Below are positions 20,086 to 28,045 of a stretch of DNA of 64,000 bases, in pieces; the first letter of the stretch is position 1; each line of letters begins with the position of its first letter. A program made the translations under genes and the position numbers. Source of the stretch: Formivibrio sp. (GTDB taxonomy: Bacteria > Pseudomonadota > Gammaproteobacteria > Burkholderiales > Chitinibacteraceae); the NCBI GenBank assembly GCA_031291275.1, contig JARLJJ010000327.1:30583-94582 (forward strand). The letters are read 5' to 3'. The notes under the pieces were generated by a model, which was not told the origin of the DNA, did not search any database, and saw nothing but the letters and a program-made list of their open reading frames with translations.

Positions 20086-22344
20086 TTAGTCAGGAAGCGT
20101 GATGGGATCAAGCCAATGACTTTGGTCACGGAAGACCACCACACTGCCGCTGGCATCGCCTTTCTCATCAAGAATACAGGCCACGGCTTCCTGAATCGTG
20201 AAAGTCAGGCCAAATCGATTGAGCAGGACAGCGGTGCGGTGTCGCAGAGGGGCATGACTGGTGGCGAGCGTTTGGCGTGGCAGGCAGGGCAGTGGCAATC
20301 GGGTTACCGGATCAATCACCTGAAAGACTTGTTCGATGGGCAGGTTGAGTGCTTCTTGCGCCTCTCTGCCTGTGAGTGCAATGGCGACGGGATTCAGATA
20401 ATCGACGCGACCTGCCAGATCGGTGGTGATCACGCCGTCAGAAAGCGATTCCAGGATGGCGATCAGTCGCTGTTTTTCTGCCAGGACTTTGAGTCGTGCC
20501 TGGTGTAATGCAGTGATGTCGCGCCCGATGCCCCGGTAGCCGACAAAATAACCCGCTTTGTCCAGAACCGGCTTGCCGGACAGGCTGATCACCAAGGGGT
20601 CGTTGCCGTTGCGCAGGATAAAAGTGAAATCCCGGTAAGGCTGATGCGCATCAAGCGCTTTGCGGTGACTGATCCATTGCGCTTCGCTCAATCCGGCTTG
20701 CGCCAGTTCTCCCGGGCCAAGCTCGACGCTATGGGCTGGATTGACCTCATGGATTTTGAAAAAACCACCGGTTACGTGGGTAAATCGTCCTTCTTCGTCC
20801 TGTTCCCAAACCCAATCGTTTGAAAGGGTCATTAAATCAGCGAGCCGTTCATTCTGCTGGTGTAACTCATCGTTTTGTTCAATCTCCCGGGTGATCTCGC
20901 GGGCGTGCAAGCCTGTGCCGAGAGATTGGTTGTCGGCATCCTGCAACGGGATCACGATCACTTCGTAGTGGTGAATGGTGCCGTTGGTGTCGCAGTGGCT
21001 ACTGGTGGTGTGCAATGGTGTGTTCAATTCCCCCAATTCGGCGGAAAGGAGCAGAGGCTCGTCGAATTGATCCAGCGGCTTGTCTTCGCGGCCAAAGCGG
21101 TTTTGCGCGGACTGATTGGCATAGTTAATCTGACCGTTTGTATTGCGGATCACAATGAAGTCGCTGATCTGGTCGGCGATGGCCATTAATTGCTGGCATT
21201 GGATTTCACGTTGCTGGAAATTGGCCGTGAGATCCAGCGCCCATTGCCTGGCGCGGTCCACGGCATTCTTTTTTGTTTGCAGGAGTGTGCCGAGTAGGAG
21301 GGTGATGCCCATACTGGCCAGTGCCGTTAGCCACAATCCGCCCTGATATTGCGGCGCAATTCCCCAAGGGGTTGCACATAATTCCAGTCGCCATTGCCGA
21401 CCAGGCATGTTGATCAATTTATTGCTGCACAAGAGTGTGCCCGGATGATTGGGTTGAATTCGGGTCTCGACGAGTTGTGCTTCTGGGCGACGGGTGGCGC
21501 GATCTATTTCGCCGCCGGTATCGTAGAGCCGTATTCGCGTTAATTTTTTTTGCAAGGCAGCATCCATACCGGACAGCATCTGATCTACGTGATATATAGC
21601 CGTCAGCGATCCGCGGTAGCGTGACCGCCGCTCTGCCGTATTCGAAGGCTTGGGCCCGGCGGTGTATACCGGGTAATGCATCATGAAACCTAGAGGCGCA
21701 TTCGTTTGCCGGCCGAGTATGAACGGTGGGCTGGTCATGCCGCGACCTTCATCGCGGGACAGGGCCAGTGCGCTGCGGTTTTCCGTCAGGCTTAACAGAT
21801 CGAGCCCAAGGTAATCGGCGGTGGCTGTGTTGACGGGATAGAGGTAATCCACCGGTTGCGTGTGAGCCAGTCCAGTATCAGGATGGACCGTATAGCCCAG
21901 ATAAGCGGTGGCGCGTTTGCTGCGGGGGTCACGCACCGCCGTGGTGAAAGTCTGAAGTTGATCGTGTTCAACCTGACGGGAAAATCCGATCGCAATAAAA
22001 CCGGCAAGGCGAGTCAGGATGTTTTGATTATCCAGAATAGCCTGGAATGTTTCCGGCTTGAGGTCGGGATTGGCGATGAATGCGCCCTGCAAGCCGCGTA
22101 ATACCTCCCCTTGTTCGTTCAACCGGCTCTCAATCTGTTGTGTGGCCTGTTCGGTGATTCGGTTCAATTGTTCCTGGGCCTCTCCTTGAATCACCCGGCT
22201 GAATCCCATGACCAGCAATCCGGCAAGCAACAACCCACCCAGCAGCGTCAGCAGGAACGGACGCAGTTTGGACAAGGTGGCGAGGAGTTGGTTAGGCGGG
22301 TGCATGGCCGAAGCACACAAGGAGTTTTTTTTACTATGGTGCAT
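20086..22344 (-). CDS. CHASE-domain multi-PAS sensor without output domain
   Basis: An integral membrane sensor of about 750 residues. An N-terminal helix (FLLTLLGGLLLAGLLVMGF) is followed by a CHASE-type extracytoplasmic region (GFIAIGFSRQVEHDQLQTF ... RGMTSPPFILGRQTNAPLGF) and a second helix (LTALASMGITLLLGTLL). Three PAS domains follow, and the last ends SGSVVVFRDQSHWLDPITLPD at the stop. No kinase, GGDEF, EAL or HD domain follows, and the 150 bases before the next gene hold no remnant. The start is uncertain (22344, 22308 or the TTG at 22362). It lies downstream of an HD-GYP response regulator on the same strand. Confidence 0.8.
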   Translation of the reverse strand: MHHSKKNSLCASAMHPPNQLLATLSKLRPFLLTLLGGLLLAGLLVMGFSRVIQGEAQEQLNRITEQATQQIESRLNEQGEVLRGLQGAFIANPDLKPETFQAILDNQNILTRLAGFIAIGFSRQVEHDQLQTFTTAVRDPRSKRATAYLGYTVHPDTGLAHTQPVDYLYPVNTATADYLGLDLLSLTENRSALALSRDEGRGMTSPPFILGRQTNAPLGFMMHYPVYTAGPKPSNTAERRSRYRGSLTAIYHVDQMLSGMDAALQKKLTRIRLYDTGGEIDRATRRPEAQLVETRIQPNHPGTLLCSNKLINMPGRQWRLELCATPWGIAPQYQGGLWLTALASMGITLLLGTLLQTKKNAVDRARQWALDLTANFQQREIQCQQLMAIADQISDFIVIRNTNGQINYANQSAQNRFGREDKPLDQFDEPLLLSAELGELNTPLHTTSSHCDTNGTIHHYEVIVIPLQDADNQSLGTGLHAREITREIEQNDELHQQNERLADLMTLSNDWVWEQDEEGRFTHVTGGFFKIHEVNPAHSVELGPGELAQAGLSEAQWISHRKALDAHQPYRDFTFILRNGNDPLVISLSGKPVLDKAGYFVGYRGIGRDITALHQARLKVLAEKQRLIAILESLSDGVITTDLAGRVDYLNPVAIALTGREAQEALNLPIEQVFQVIDPVTRLPLPCLPRQTLATSHAPLRHRTAVLLNRFGLTFTIQEAVACILDEKGDASGSVVVFRDQSHWLDPITLPD

Positions 22345-22421
22345 GAATCCGGCGGGCGCCAATGCTGATCGAACAACGATCGGACTTTTTTGCTGTCGGT
22401 AGGCGTAGGTGTTTCTAAGAT

Positions 22422-24020
22422 TTACGTGCCGGGATGGTCAGTTTCTTGTTCCCGGTTTTCGGCAAAACGCAGTCGAACCTCATCGATTTGTGGCAGAACT
22501 CGAAAGAATGCATCCACCACGTCCGGATCGAATTGCGTGCCTCGCCCGGCGCGGATCGCGTTGAGAACGTCTTCTTGTGGCCAGGGTTTTTTGTAGCATC
22601 GTGCCTGGGACAGGGCATCGTACACATCTGCCAGGGCAACGATCCTCCCGGCCAAAGAAATCGCTTCGCCAGACAAGCCCTGTGGATAGCCTTGTCCATT
22701 CCATTTTTCGTGGTGTTCATGCGCAATCATGGCGGCCATTTTCAGTGTGCGTGGACGGGCCTCCTTGAATAGCAGGTAACCCATCTCGGCATGTCCATCC
22801 ATGATGTTGCGCTCTTCGGGTGTGAAGGGGCCAGGTTTGTTGAGTACCGCATCGGGAATGGCAACTTTGCCGGCATCGTGCAATGGACTGGCCGCGCGAA
22901 CGATGGATGCCTCCTCATCTGTTAGTCCCATGGCTTTTGCCAGCAGCCAGGAATATTCAGCCATGCGGCGGATGTGGTTGCCCGTATCGGGAGAGCGGTG
23001 CTCGATGACTTCGGAAAGTTGATAAATGATGGTGCGCTGGGTGTCCTCGATTTCATGCGACAGCATCAGGTTTTCGTAGGCAATCGACACATTGCGGCAG
23101 AACAGCTCTACCAGACTGGTATCGGGATGAGACAGGGCGACTGGGCCATCGATAATCAAGAGATTGACCGGACCATGCGGCGATTTGAAAAAACCGATGA
23201 AATGGTCCTGGGCGTAAATACTGTGTTCTTGCTGGATGGCTTGATCAATCGAGCTCTTGAAGCGTTCGAGATCTCCATTATCAAGGTCTTGTCCGCATAA
23301 GTGCTGATAACCGCCGGTGGCATACATGACCTTGATTTCACCGTCCTGCCCTGTCAGTGCAGTGAGCCCGCCTTGAATCACGACATACAATGCTTCTTGC
23401 TCGAAAAACAGCAGTGCCTGCAATTGTTCCAGTACGCCTTGAGCGAATTGCCGGATCGACTGCTGACGGAATATCGTACTGGAAGCTTCGATGACCTTCA
23501 GCAATCCGCGCCGATTGGCTTCCAGCATGGATCGCTGGTGTTCGATGGTCATGATGTCGTTGTAGGAGCGCAGCGTACCCAGTACCGCGGTAAATAGCTT
23601 GTCGCGCGTCAGTTCGGTTTTCGCTTTGTAGTCGTTGATGTCATACGATTCAATAACCTGGCGCTCCGGCGCTACGCCGGGTTGTCCGGTGCGCAGAATG
23701 ATCCGTACCGTATGGTTGTGCAGGTCTTCGCGGATGGCCCGTGCCACGCCAAGTCCGGCGTTTTCCGATTCCATCACCACATCAAGCAATACCAGCGCGA
23801 TGTCTTTATTCGTACGCAGAACGTCAAGGGCTTCCGCCCCGCTGTAGCTACTGATGATATTGAGTGGGCGGCCCAGAAAATCGATGTTGGCCAGTGCCAG
23901 CTTTGTAACCTGATGAATATCCGGTTCGTCGTCCACCACCAGCACGTTCCATGGCGGCATTGTGGGTTGCGGCGTGTCAGTCAGATCATCTTCCAGCCAG
24001 TTATCTTCATTCTGATCCAT
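22422..24020 (-). CDS. Response regulator with DUF3369 and HD-GYP phosphodiesterase domains
   Basis: A 532-residue cytoplasmic protein predicted to hydrolyse cyclic di-GMP. An N-terminal receiver domain (VLVVDDEPD; phospho-acceptor in LVLLDVVM) occupies about 25-150, a DUF3369 region about 170-330, and an HD-GYP domain the rest. The domain shows HDAGKVAIPDAVL, HAEMGYLLF, HEHHEKWNGQGYP and ALADVYDAL, so the HD and GYP residues are intact. No histidine kinase gene is adjacent; the next gene downstream is the CHASE/PAS protein. Together with the cyclase beyond, the block can both make and degrade cyclic di-GMP. Confidence 0.92.
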   Translation of the reverse strand: MDQNEDNWLEDDLTDTPQPTMPPWNVLVVDDEPDIHQVTKLALANIDFLGRPLNIISSYSGAEALDVLRTNKDIALVLLDVVMESENAGLGVARAIREDLHNHTVRIILRTGQPGVAPERQVIESYDINDYKAKTELTRDKLFTAVLGTLRSYNDIMTIEHQRSMLEANRRGLLKVIEASSTIFRQQSIRQFAQGVLEQLQALLFFEQEALYVVIQGGLTALTGQDGEIKVMYATGGYQHLCGQDLDNGDLERFKSSIDQAIQQEHSIYAQDHFIGFFKSPHGPVNLLIIDGPVALSHPDTSLVELFCRNVSIAYENLMLSHEIEDTQRTIIYQLSEVIEHRSPDTGNHIRRMAEYSWLLAKAMGLTDEEASIVRAASPLHDAGKVAIPDAVLNKPGPFTPEERNIMDGHAEMGYLLFKEARPRTLKMAAMIAHEHHEKWNGQGYPQGLSGEAISLAGRIVALADVYDALSQARCYKKPWPQEDVLNAIRAGRGTQFDPDVVDAFFRVLPQIDEVRLRFAENREQETDHPGT

Positions 24021-24279
24021 GTTTTGGCCCCATTCGCTCAGCGTAACTGCCCGCTTACCTATTGCCTCAGTTTAGACCTGGCATGCTGGAATTGTTACCT
24101 TTATGGCGAGCCCTTCGTGGCGTATGAAATTTCGAACCACAGGCAAATTCTGGCGTCTGGTGCCTATTTTTTTAGCATTTTGCGCTACACCTAACAGCCT
24201 GACACGCTTTGGCCGTGCTGGACCTGTCGATATCTTTGGGGATAAGTTGGGTACTCTTTGGAGTTGAGTCCGTCAGGAA

Positions 24280-24293
24280 TTGATTGTTATCAA
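24280..24293. promoter_or_regulatory. FNR/Anr-type binding site upstream of nrdD
   Basis: TTGATTGTTATCAA matches the FNR consensus TTGAT-N4-ATCAA at all ten defined positions. Its centre is about 40 bases before a -10-like TATAAA/GATATA stretch (24319-24326), the spacing of a class II activated promoter. It would place the anaerobic reductase under oxygen control. Confidence 0.85.
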
Positions 24294-24295
24294 GC

Positions 24296-24311
24296 GCACT
24301 CTATTTGGTGT
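24296..24311. promoter_or_regulatory. NrdR box 1 (weaker)
   Basis: GCACTCTATTTGGTGT agrees with the NrdR consensus ACACWATATATWGTGT at about 12 of 16 positions. It starts 32 bases before the stronger box 2, about three helical turns, which is the usual spacing of paired NrdR sites. It abuts the FNR-type box. Confidence 0.7.
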
Positions 24312-24327
24312 CGCGGTGGATATAAAG

Positions 24328-24343
24328 GCACAATATATTGTGT
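24328..24343. promoter_or_regulatory. NrdR box 2 (strong)
   Basis: GCACAATATATTGTGT matches the NrdR consensus at 15 of 16 positions and overlaps the expected transcription start of nrdD. NrdR is the ATP/dATP-sensing repressor of ribonucleotide reductase operons. Its gene is not in this window. Confidence 0.88.
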
Positions 24344-24375
24344 TTTTAAAAGTATAAAAAAATCGAGGGGTGGGA

Positions 24376-26376
24376 ATGGACGGACAGCCGCAATATATTT
24401 TGAAGCGCGACGGGCGTGTTGTGCCGTTCGATATCAAGAAGATCGCCGCCGCCTTGGTCAAGGCGGGTGCCGCCACCGGCGAGTTCGATGCGGTCAAGGC
24501 TGAGCGTCTGGCATTACTGGTGGTAGAGCAATTGCCGCAAGATATTACCCCGGCCATTGAAACCATCCAGGATGTGGTCGAAGAAACCCTGCTTGGCCTG
24601 CACCATATCAAAACCGCTCGCGCCTATATTGCCTACCGTACCCAGCATACCCGTCTGCGCAATGATATTCGCACGGTCGTCGATGTCGAATCCAGTATCA
24701 ACGAATACCTCGATCAATCCGACTGGCGCGTGAGTGCTAATGCCAACCAGGGCTGGAGCCTGGGCGGCATGATCCTGAATACCTCGGGCAAGGTGATCGC
24801 CAACTATTGGCTGAATCACGTCTATCCACCAGAAATCGGCAATGCCCACCGCTCTGGCGCAGTGCATATCCATGATCTGGACATGCTCTCAGGTTATTGT
24901 GCCGGCTGGTCGCTGCGCCGCCTGCTGCACGAAGGTTTCAACGGTGTGCCTGGCAAAGTTGAAGCCAAGCCGCCCAAGCATTTTTCTGCTGCCATCGGCC
25001 AGATCGTCAATTTCCTTGGCACCCTGCAGAATGAATGGGCCGGTGCGCAGGCGTTCAGCTCGTTTGATACCTATATGGCGCCATTTATTCGCACGGATAA
25101 CCTGAAGTTTATCCAAGTGAAGCAATTCATTCAGGAGTTGATCTACAACCTGAATGTGCCGAGCCGCTGGGGCACGCAGACGCCGTTCACCAACCTGACC
25201 TTCGACTGGATCTGCCCGGAAGACCTGCGCGAGCAGATTCCGTACGTCGGCGGCGAGGAAATGCCGTTCACCTATGCCGATCTGCAGCCAGAAATGGACA
25301 TGATCAACAAGGCCTATATCGAAGTGATGATGGAAGGCGATGCCAAGGGCCGGGTGTTCACCTTCCCGATCCCGACCTACAACATCACCAACGATTTTCC
25401 GTGGGAGCACCCGAATACCGATCTACTGTTCGAAATGACCGCCAAGTACGGCCTGCCGTATTTCCAGAACTTCCTGAACTCCGATCTGGAGCCGCAGATG
25501 GTGCGCTCGATGTGCTGCCGCCTGCAGCTCGATCTGCGCGAACTCTTGAAGCGCGGCAACGGCCTGTTCGGTTCGGCCGAGCAGACCGGCTCGCTTGGCG
25601 TGGTCACGATCAATTGCGCGCGTATCGGCTTCGAGTTCAAGGGTGATGAAGCCGGCGTATTTGCCCGCATCGACGAGTTGCTCGATCTGGCCAAGCAATC
25701 GCTGGAAATCAAGCGCAAGATCGTCGAGCGCCTGATCAACGCCGGCCTGTATCCGTACACCAAGCGTTATCTGGGCACCCTGCGTAATCACTTCTCCACG
25801 ATCGGCATCAACGGCGTGAACGAGATGATCCGCAACTTCACCGGGGATGCCTACGACCTGACCTCATCGGAAGGCCACGCGTTTGCCGTGAAGCTGCTCG
25901 ACCATATCCGCGCCAAGATGACCGAGTTTCAGGAAGAAACCGGCCACCTCTACAATCTGGAAGCAACGCCGGCCGAGGGCACGACCTACCGCTTTGCCAA
26001 GGAAGACAAGAAGCGCTATCCGACTATCCTGCAGGCCGGCACGCAGGATGCGCCGTACTACACCAACTCCTCGCAACTGCCGGTGGGTTTCAGCGATGAT
26101 CCGTTCGAGGTGCTGGCGATGCAGGAAGAACTGCAACGCAAGTACACCGGCGGCACGGTACAGCACTTGTACATGACCGAAGCGATTTCCAGCGCCAGTG
26201 CCTGCAAGCAGTTGGTGAAGCGTTCGCTGGAGAAATTCCGCCTGCCGTACATCACGATTTCGCCGACGTTCTCGATCTGCCCGAAGCACGGCTATATCTC
26301 CGGGCATCATGAGTTCTGCCCGAAGTGCGATGAAGAGTTGATCTCCAAGGGGCGTCCGGAATCCTGCTGCAACTGA
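24376..26376 (+). CDS. nrdD: Anaerobic ribonucleoside-triphosphate reductase, catalytic body (glycyl radical domain absent)
   Basis: The class III ribonucleotide reductase catalytic subunit, making deoxynucleotides without oxygen. The N-terminal ATP-cone (YILKRDGRVVPFDIKKIAAAL) regulates activity. The 10-stranded barrel follows, with RSMCCRLQLDLREL and GVVTINCARIG around the finger loop. The C-terminus carries zinc-type cysteines (CPKHGYISGHHEFCPKCDEEL) and stops at ESCCN. The RVxGY glycyl radical segment normally found after the zinc region is missing here and occurs instead in a separate small ORF about 550 bases downstream. The ATG follows GAGGGG by 5 bases; the GTG two codons earlier is less likely. 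Confidence 0.93.
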   Translation: MDGQPQYILKRDGRVVPFDIKKIAAALVKAGAATGEFDAVKAERLALLVVEQLPQDITPAIETIQDVVEETLLGLHHIKTARAYIAYRTQHTRLRNDIRTVVDVESSINEYLDQSDWRVSANANQGWSLGGMILNTSGKVIANYWLNHVYPPEIGNAHRSGAVHIHDLDMLSGYCAGWSLRRLLHEGFNGVPGKVEAKPPKHFSAAIGQIVNFLGTLQNEWAGAQAFSSFDTYMAPFIRTDNLKFIQVKQFIQELIYNLNVPSRWGTQTPFTNLTFDWICPEDLREQIPYVGGEEMPFTYADLQPEMDMINKAYIEVMMEGDAKGRVFTFPIPTYNITNDFPWEHPNTDLLFEMTAKYGLPYFQNFLNSDLEPQMVRSMCCRLQLDLRELLKRGNGLFGSAEQTGSLGVVTINCARIGFEFKGDEAGVFARIDELLDLAKQSLEIKRKIVERLINAGLYPYTKRYLGTLRNHFSTIGINGVNEMIRNFTGDAYDLTSSEGHAFAVKLLDHIRAKMTEFQEETGHLYNLEATPAEGTTYRFAKEDKKRYPTILQAGTQDAPYYTNSSQLPVGFSDDPFEVLAMQEELQRKYTGGTVQHLYMTEAISSASACKQLVKRSLEKFRLPYITISPTFSICPKHGYISGHHEFCPKCDEELISKGRPESCCN

Positions 26377-26384
26377 TGCTGCAA

Positions 26385-26410
26385 ACCGGGCGGAGAATAT
26401 CCCGCCCGGT
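26385..26410 (+). other. Strong GC hairpin immediately after nrdD
   Basis: ACCGGGCGG and CCGCCCGGT form a perfect 9-base stem starting 9 bases past the nrdD stop codon. There is no T run after it, so it may protect the nrdD 3' end or partly stop transcription into the downstream nrd genes. Confidence 0.55.
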
Positions 26411-26512
26411 CAATAATGCCGTTCATACTTAAGTTGAGCCGCTTCATCCGCTGAACATGCCGTCCCGCATCTCTACTAAACGCAGCAGTACCGATCTCAC
26501 CCTGGAGGAAAC

Positions 26513-26812
26513 ATGATACCGAAATTTGGCGAACATCAAGAAGGCTATGGAGCAGAACTCCAGTGTCCCTCTTGTGGCTTCAATTACCTTCACCACGACC
26601 GGGTGGAAGTCTTCGAGTGTGGAGAAGATGCAACCCACGGAGTGCACGTCGCCGTTGCAGACGGCAAGGCTACCTTTGATACCTCGCTTGAGGGCAACCC
26701 TAGCGCCCGTCGCCACGGACTGAAAGTTTTCTTCTGGTGCGAAGGCTGCGACGCAAAGCCTATACTGACCATCAGCCAACACAAGGGAAACACCTACGTT
26801 GATTTCGAGTAG
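26513..26812 (+). CDS. Small zinc-ribbon-like hypothetical protein inside the nrd locus
   Basis: A 99-residue soluble protein with two cysteine pairs, CPSC near residue 18 and CEGC near residue 75, spaced like a zinc ribbon. It is otherwise a compact beta-rich sequence (HGVHVAVADGKATF, KVFFWCEGCDAKPILTISQH). I do not know its function. A strong GGAGG signal sits 5-6 bases before the ATG, so it is probably expressed. It lies between nrdD and the glycyl radical peptide gene and is followed by a REP-like hairpin, which suggests it was inserted into an older nrd operon. A role in reductase assembly is possible but unsupported. Confidence 0.7.
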   Translation: MIPKFGEHQEGYGAELQCPSCGFNYLHHDRVEVFECGEDATHGVHVAVADGKATFDTSLEGNPSARRHGLKVFFWCEGCDAKPILTISQHKGNTYVDFE

Positions 26813-26824
26813 GAGCCCAATCCA

Positions 26825-26858
26825 TCATTCCACTGGAGCTGCGCCGGAATGACGGCAA
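26825..26858 (+). repeat. REP-like hairpin with T run (possible terminator)
   Basis: TCATTCC and GGAATGA flank a 14-base loop, followed by CGGCAATTTTTTG. The CATTCC...GGAATGACGG form resembles a degenerate intergenic REP element. The T run would let it terminate transcription from the zinc-ribbon gene before the glycyl radical ORF. Confidence 0.5.
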
Positions 26859-26925
26859 TTTTTTGAGTGAATGGAATTGCCGCCCGTTCAGTAACTTCAA
26901 ATGAAAACAATTGGAGAGCCATAAA

Positions 26926-27114
26926 ATGACCGATCTTTCCGTGCAGGACAAATTGCAAACCGCCACCCAGCCGCTGCTGAAAGATGAAGAGCGTACCCGC
27001 TGCGAAGTGTGGACCCGCGTGATGGGTTATCACCGCCCTGTTTCTGCATTCAATATCGGTAAACAAGCCGAATTCCGCGAACGCAAATTCTTTACAGAAG
27101 CATGCTGCAAGTAA
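26926..27114 (+). CDS. Free-standing glycyl radical peptide of the class III reductase
   Basis: A 62-residue ORF whose second half, WTRVMGYHRPVSAFN and IGKQAEFRERKFF, matches the C-terminal glycyl radical segment of NrdD (RVCGYLGS...NAGKQEE in E. coli), with Gly34 as the expected radical site. The neighbouring nrdD product ends before this segment. The ATG has GGAG 9 bases upstream, so this is a gene of its own rather than a read-through fragment. It overlaps the start of nrdG by 13 bases, linking it to the activase that would generate the radical. It presumably docks into NrdD as YfiD does into pyruvate formate-lyase (analogy only). Confidence 0.82.
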   Translation: MTDLSVQDKLQTATQPLLKDEERTRCEVWTRVMGYHRPVSAFNIGKQAEFRERKFFTEACCK

Positions 27115-27938
27115 ACCCGGATTCCTCTTCTTGGCCTGATGAGACTGGTACTCCGATGTGTGGCGAGTCCCCTTGTGGGGCGTCGCGATCCACCGCCGCG
27201 AGCGCGGAAGAGCGGCCCGATCTGCACGAAGGCCCCCGTGTTCCCAAGCTCGGGGGTTTTGTGCGCTTTTCCAGTTGCGACTGGCCGGGCAAGCTGGTTT
27301 GCGTGGTGTTTATTTCCGGCTGCCCATGGCGCTGCCATTACTGCCATAACCCGCATCTGCAAACACGCAGCAAAATGCCGGGCGAGCCAGCCTGGGCCGA
27401 CGTGCTTATTTGGCTGGAAACGCGGCGCGGCCTGCTCGATGGTGTGGTGATTTGTGGTGGAGAGCCGCTGGCCGAACCGCGTCTGCCGGAAATGCTGGCG
27501 CAGGTAAAGGCGATGGGTTTCGGCGTGGCGCTGCATACCGGCGGCGGCTATCCGAACCGACTGCGCGAGTGCCTGAAGCTGGTCGATTGGATCGGTTTTG
27601 ATGTCAAGGCCCCGTTTGCCGAATACCACCGGATTACTCGTGTCAAAGGGAGCGGCGATGCTGCGCGATTGTCATTGCAGGCTGTGGTCGAGAGTGGCGT
27701 GGCATTTGAATGCCGGACAACGTCTCATCCGGCACTGCTGAGTGATGCCAACCTGCTGGAGATCGGCCATGAATTGGCTGCTGCTGGCGTTAAGCATTAT
27801 GCCGTACAGAAATTCCGCCCCCATGGTTGCAACGATGCCGATCTGTTGGCTGTGCCACTTTCATCGAATTACCCCGCTGTGGCGACATTGGACGAACTTC
27901 GCCATCTATTCCCTGATTTTATCTTGCGCCAGTCCTGA
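27102..27938 (+). CDS. nrdG: Anaerobic ribonucleotide reductase-activating protein (radical SAM)
   Basis: The activase that uses S-adenosylmethionine and an iron-sulfur cluster to make the glycyl radical. The cluster motif is CPWRCHYCHNPHL (CxxxCxxC), preceded by GGFVRFSSCDWPGKL and followed by the GGEP motif (CGGEPLAEP). At 278 residues it is about 50 longer than usual at the N-terminus. The first 47 residues (rich in Ser, Pro, Arg) have no family resemblance and their DNA holds a terminator-like hairpin. Starts at 27102 or 27156 are possible; I kept 27102 because it overlaps the glycyl radical ORF. Confidence 0.88.
   Translation: MLQVNPDSSSWPDETGTPMCGESPCGASRSTAASAEERPDLHEGPRVPKLGGFVRFSSCDWPGKLVCVVFISGCPWRCHYCHNPHLQTRSKMPGEPAWADVLIWLETRRGLLDGVVICGGEPLAEPRLPEMLAQVKAMGFGVALHTGGGYPNRLRECLKLVDWIGFDVKAPFAEYHRITRVKGSGDAARLSLQAVVESGVAFECRTTSHPALLSDANLLEIGHELAAAGVKHYAVQKFRPHGCNDADLLAVPLSSNYPAVATLDELRHLFPDFILRQS
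27233..27260 (+). other. Terminator-like hairpin inside the nrdG leader region
   Basis: CCCCCG and CGGGGG pair around 12 bases and are followed at once by TTTT. The structure lies inside the annotated nrdG reading frame just before the conserved core. It could act as an attenuator if the N-terminal extension is not translated efficiently. Confidence 0.4.
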
Positions 27939-28045
27939 GGTTTTTGCGCTAGGCGGACAAGACAAATAGGGTCTGCTGTTGTAAGCTGCGCCCTCTCTGT
28001 GAATACCCGCATTTGCCATGTGGCGATAACCCATTCAGGAAAACC

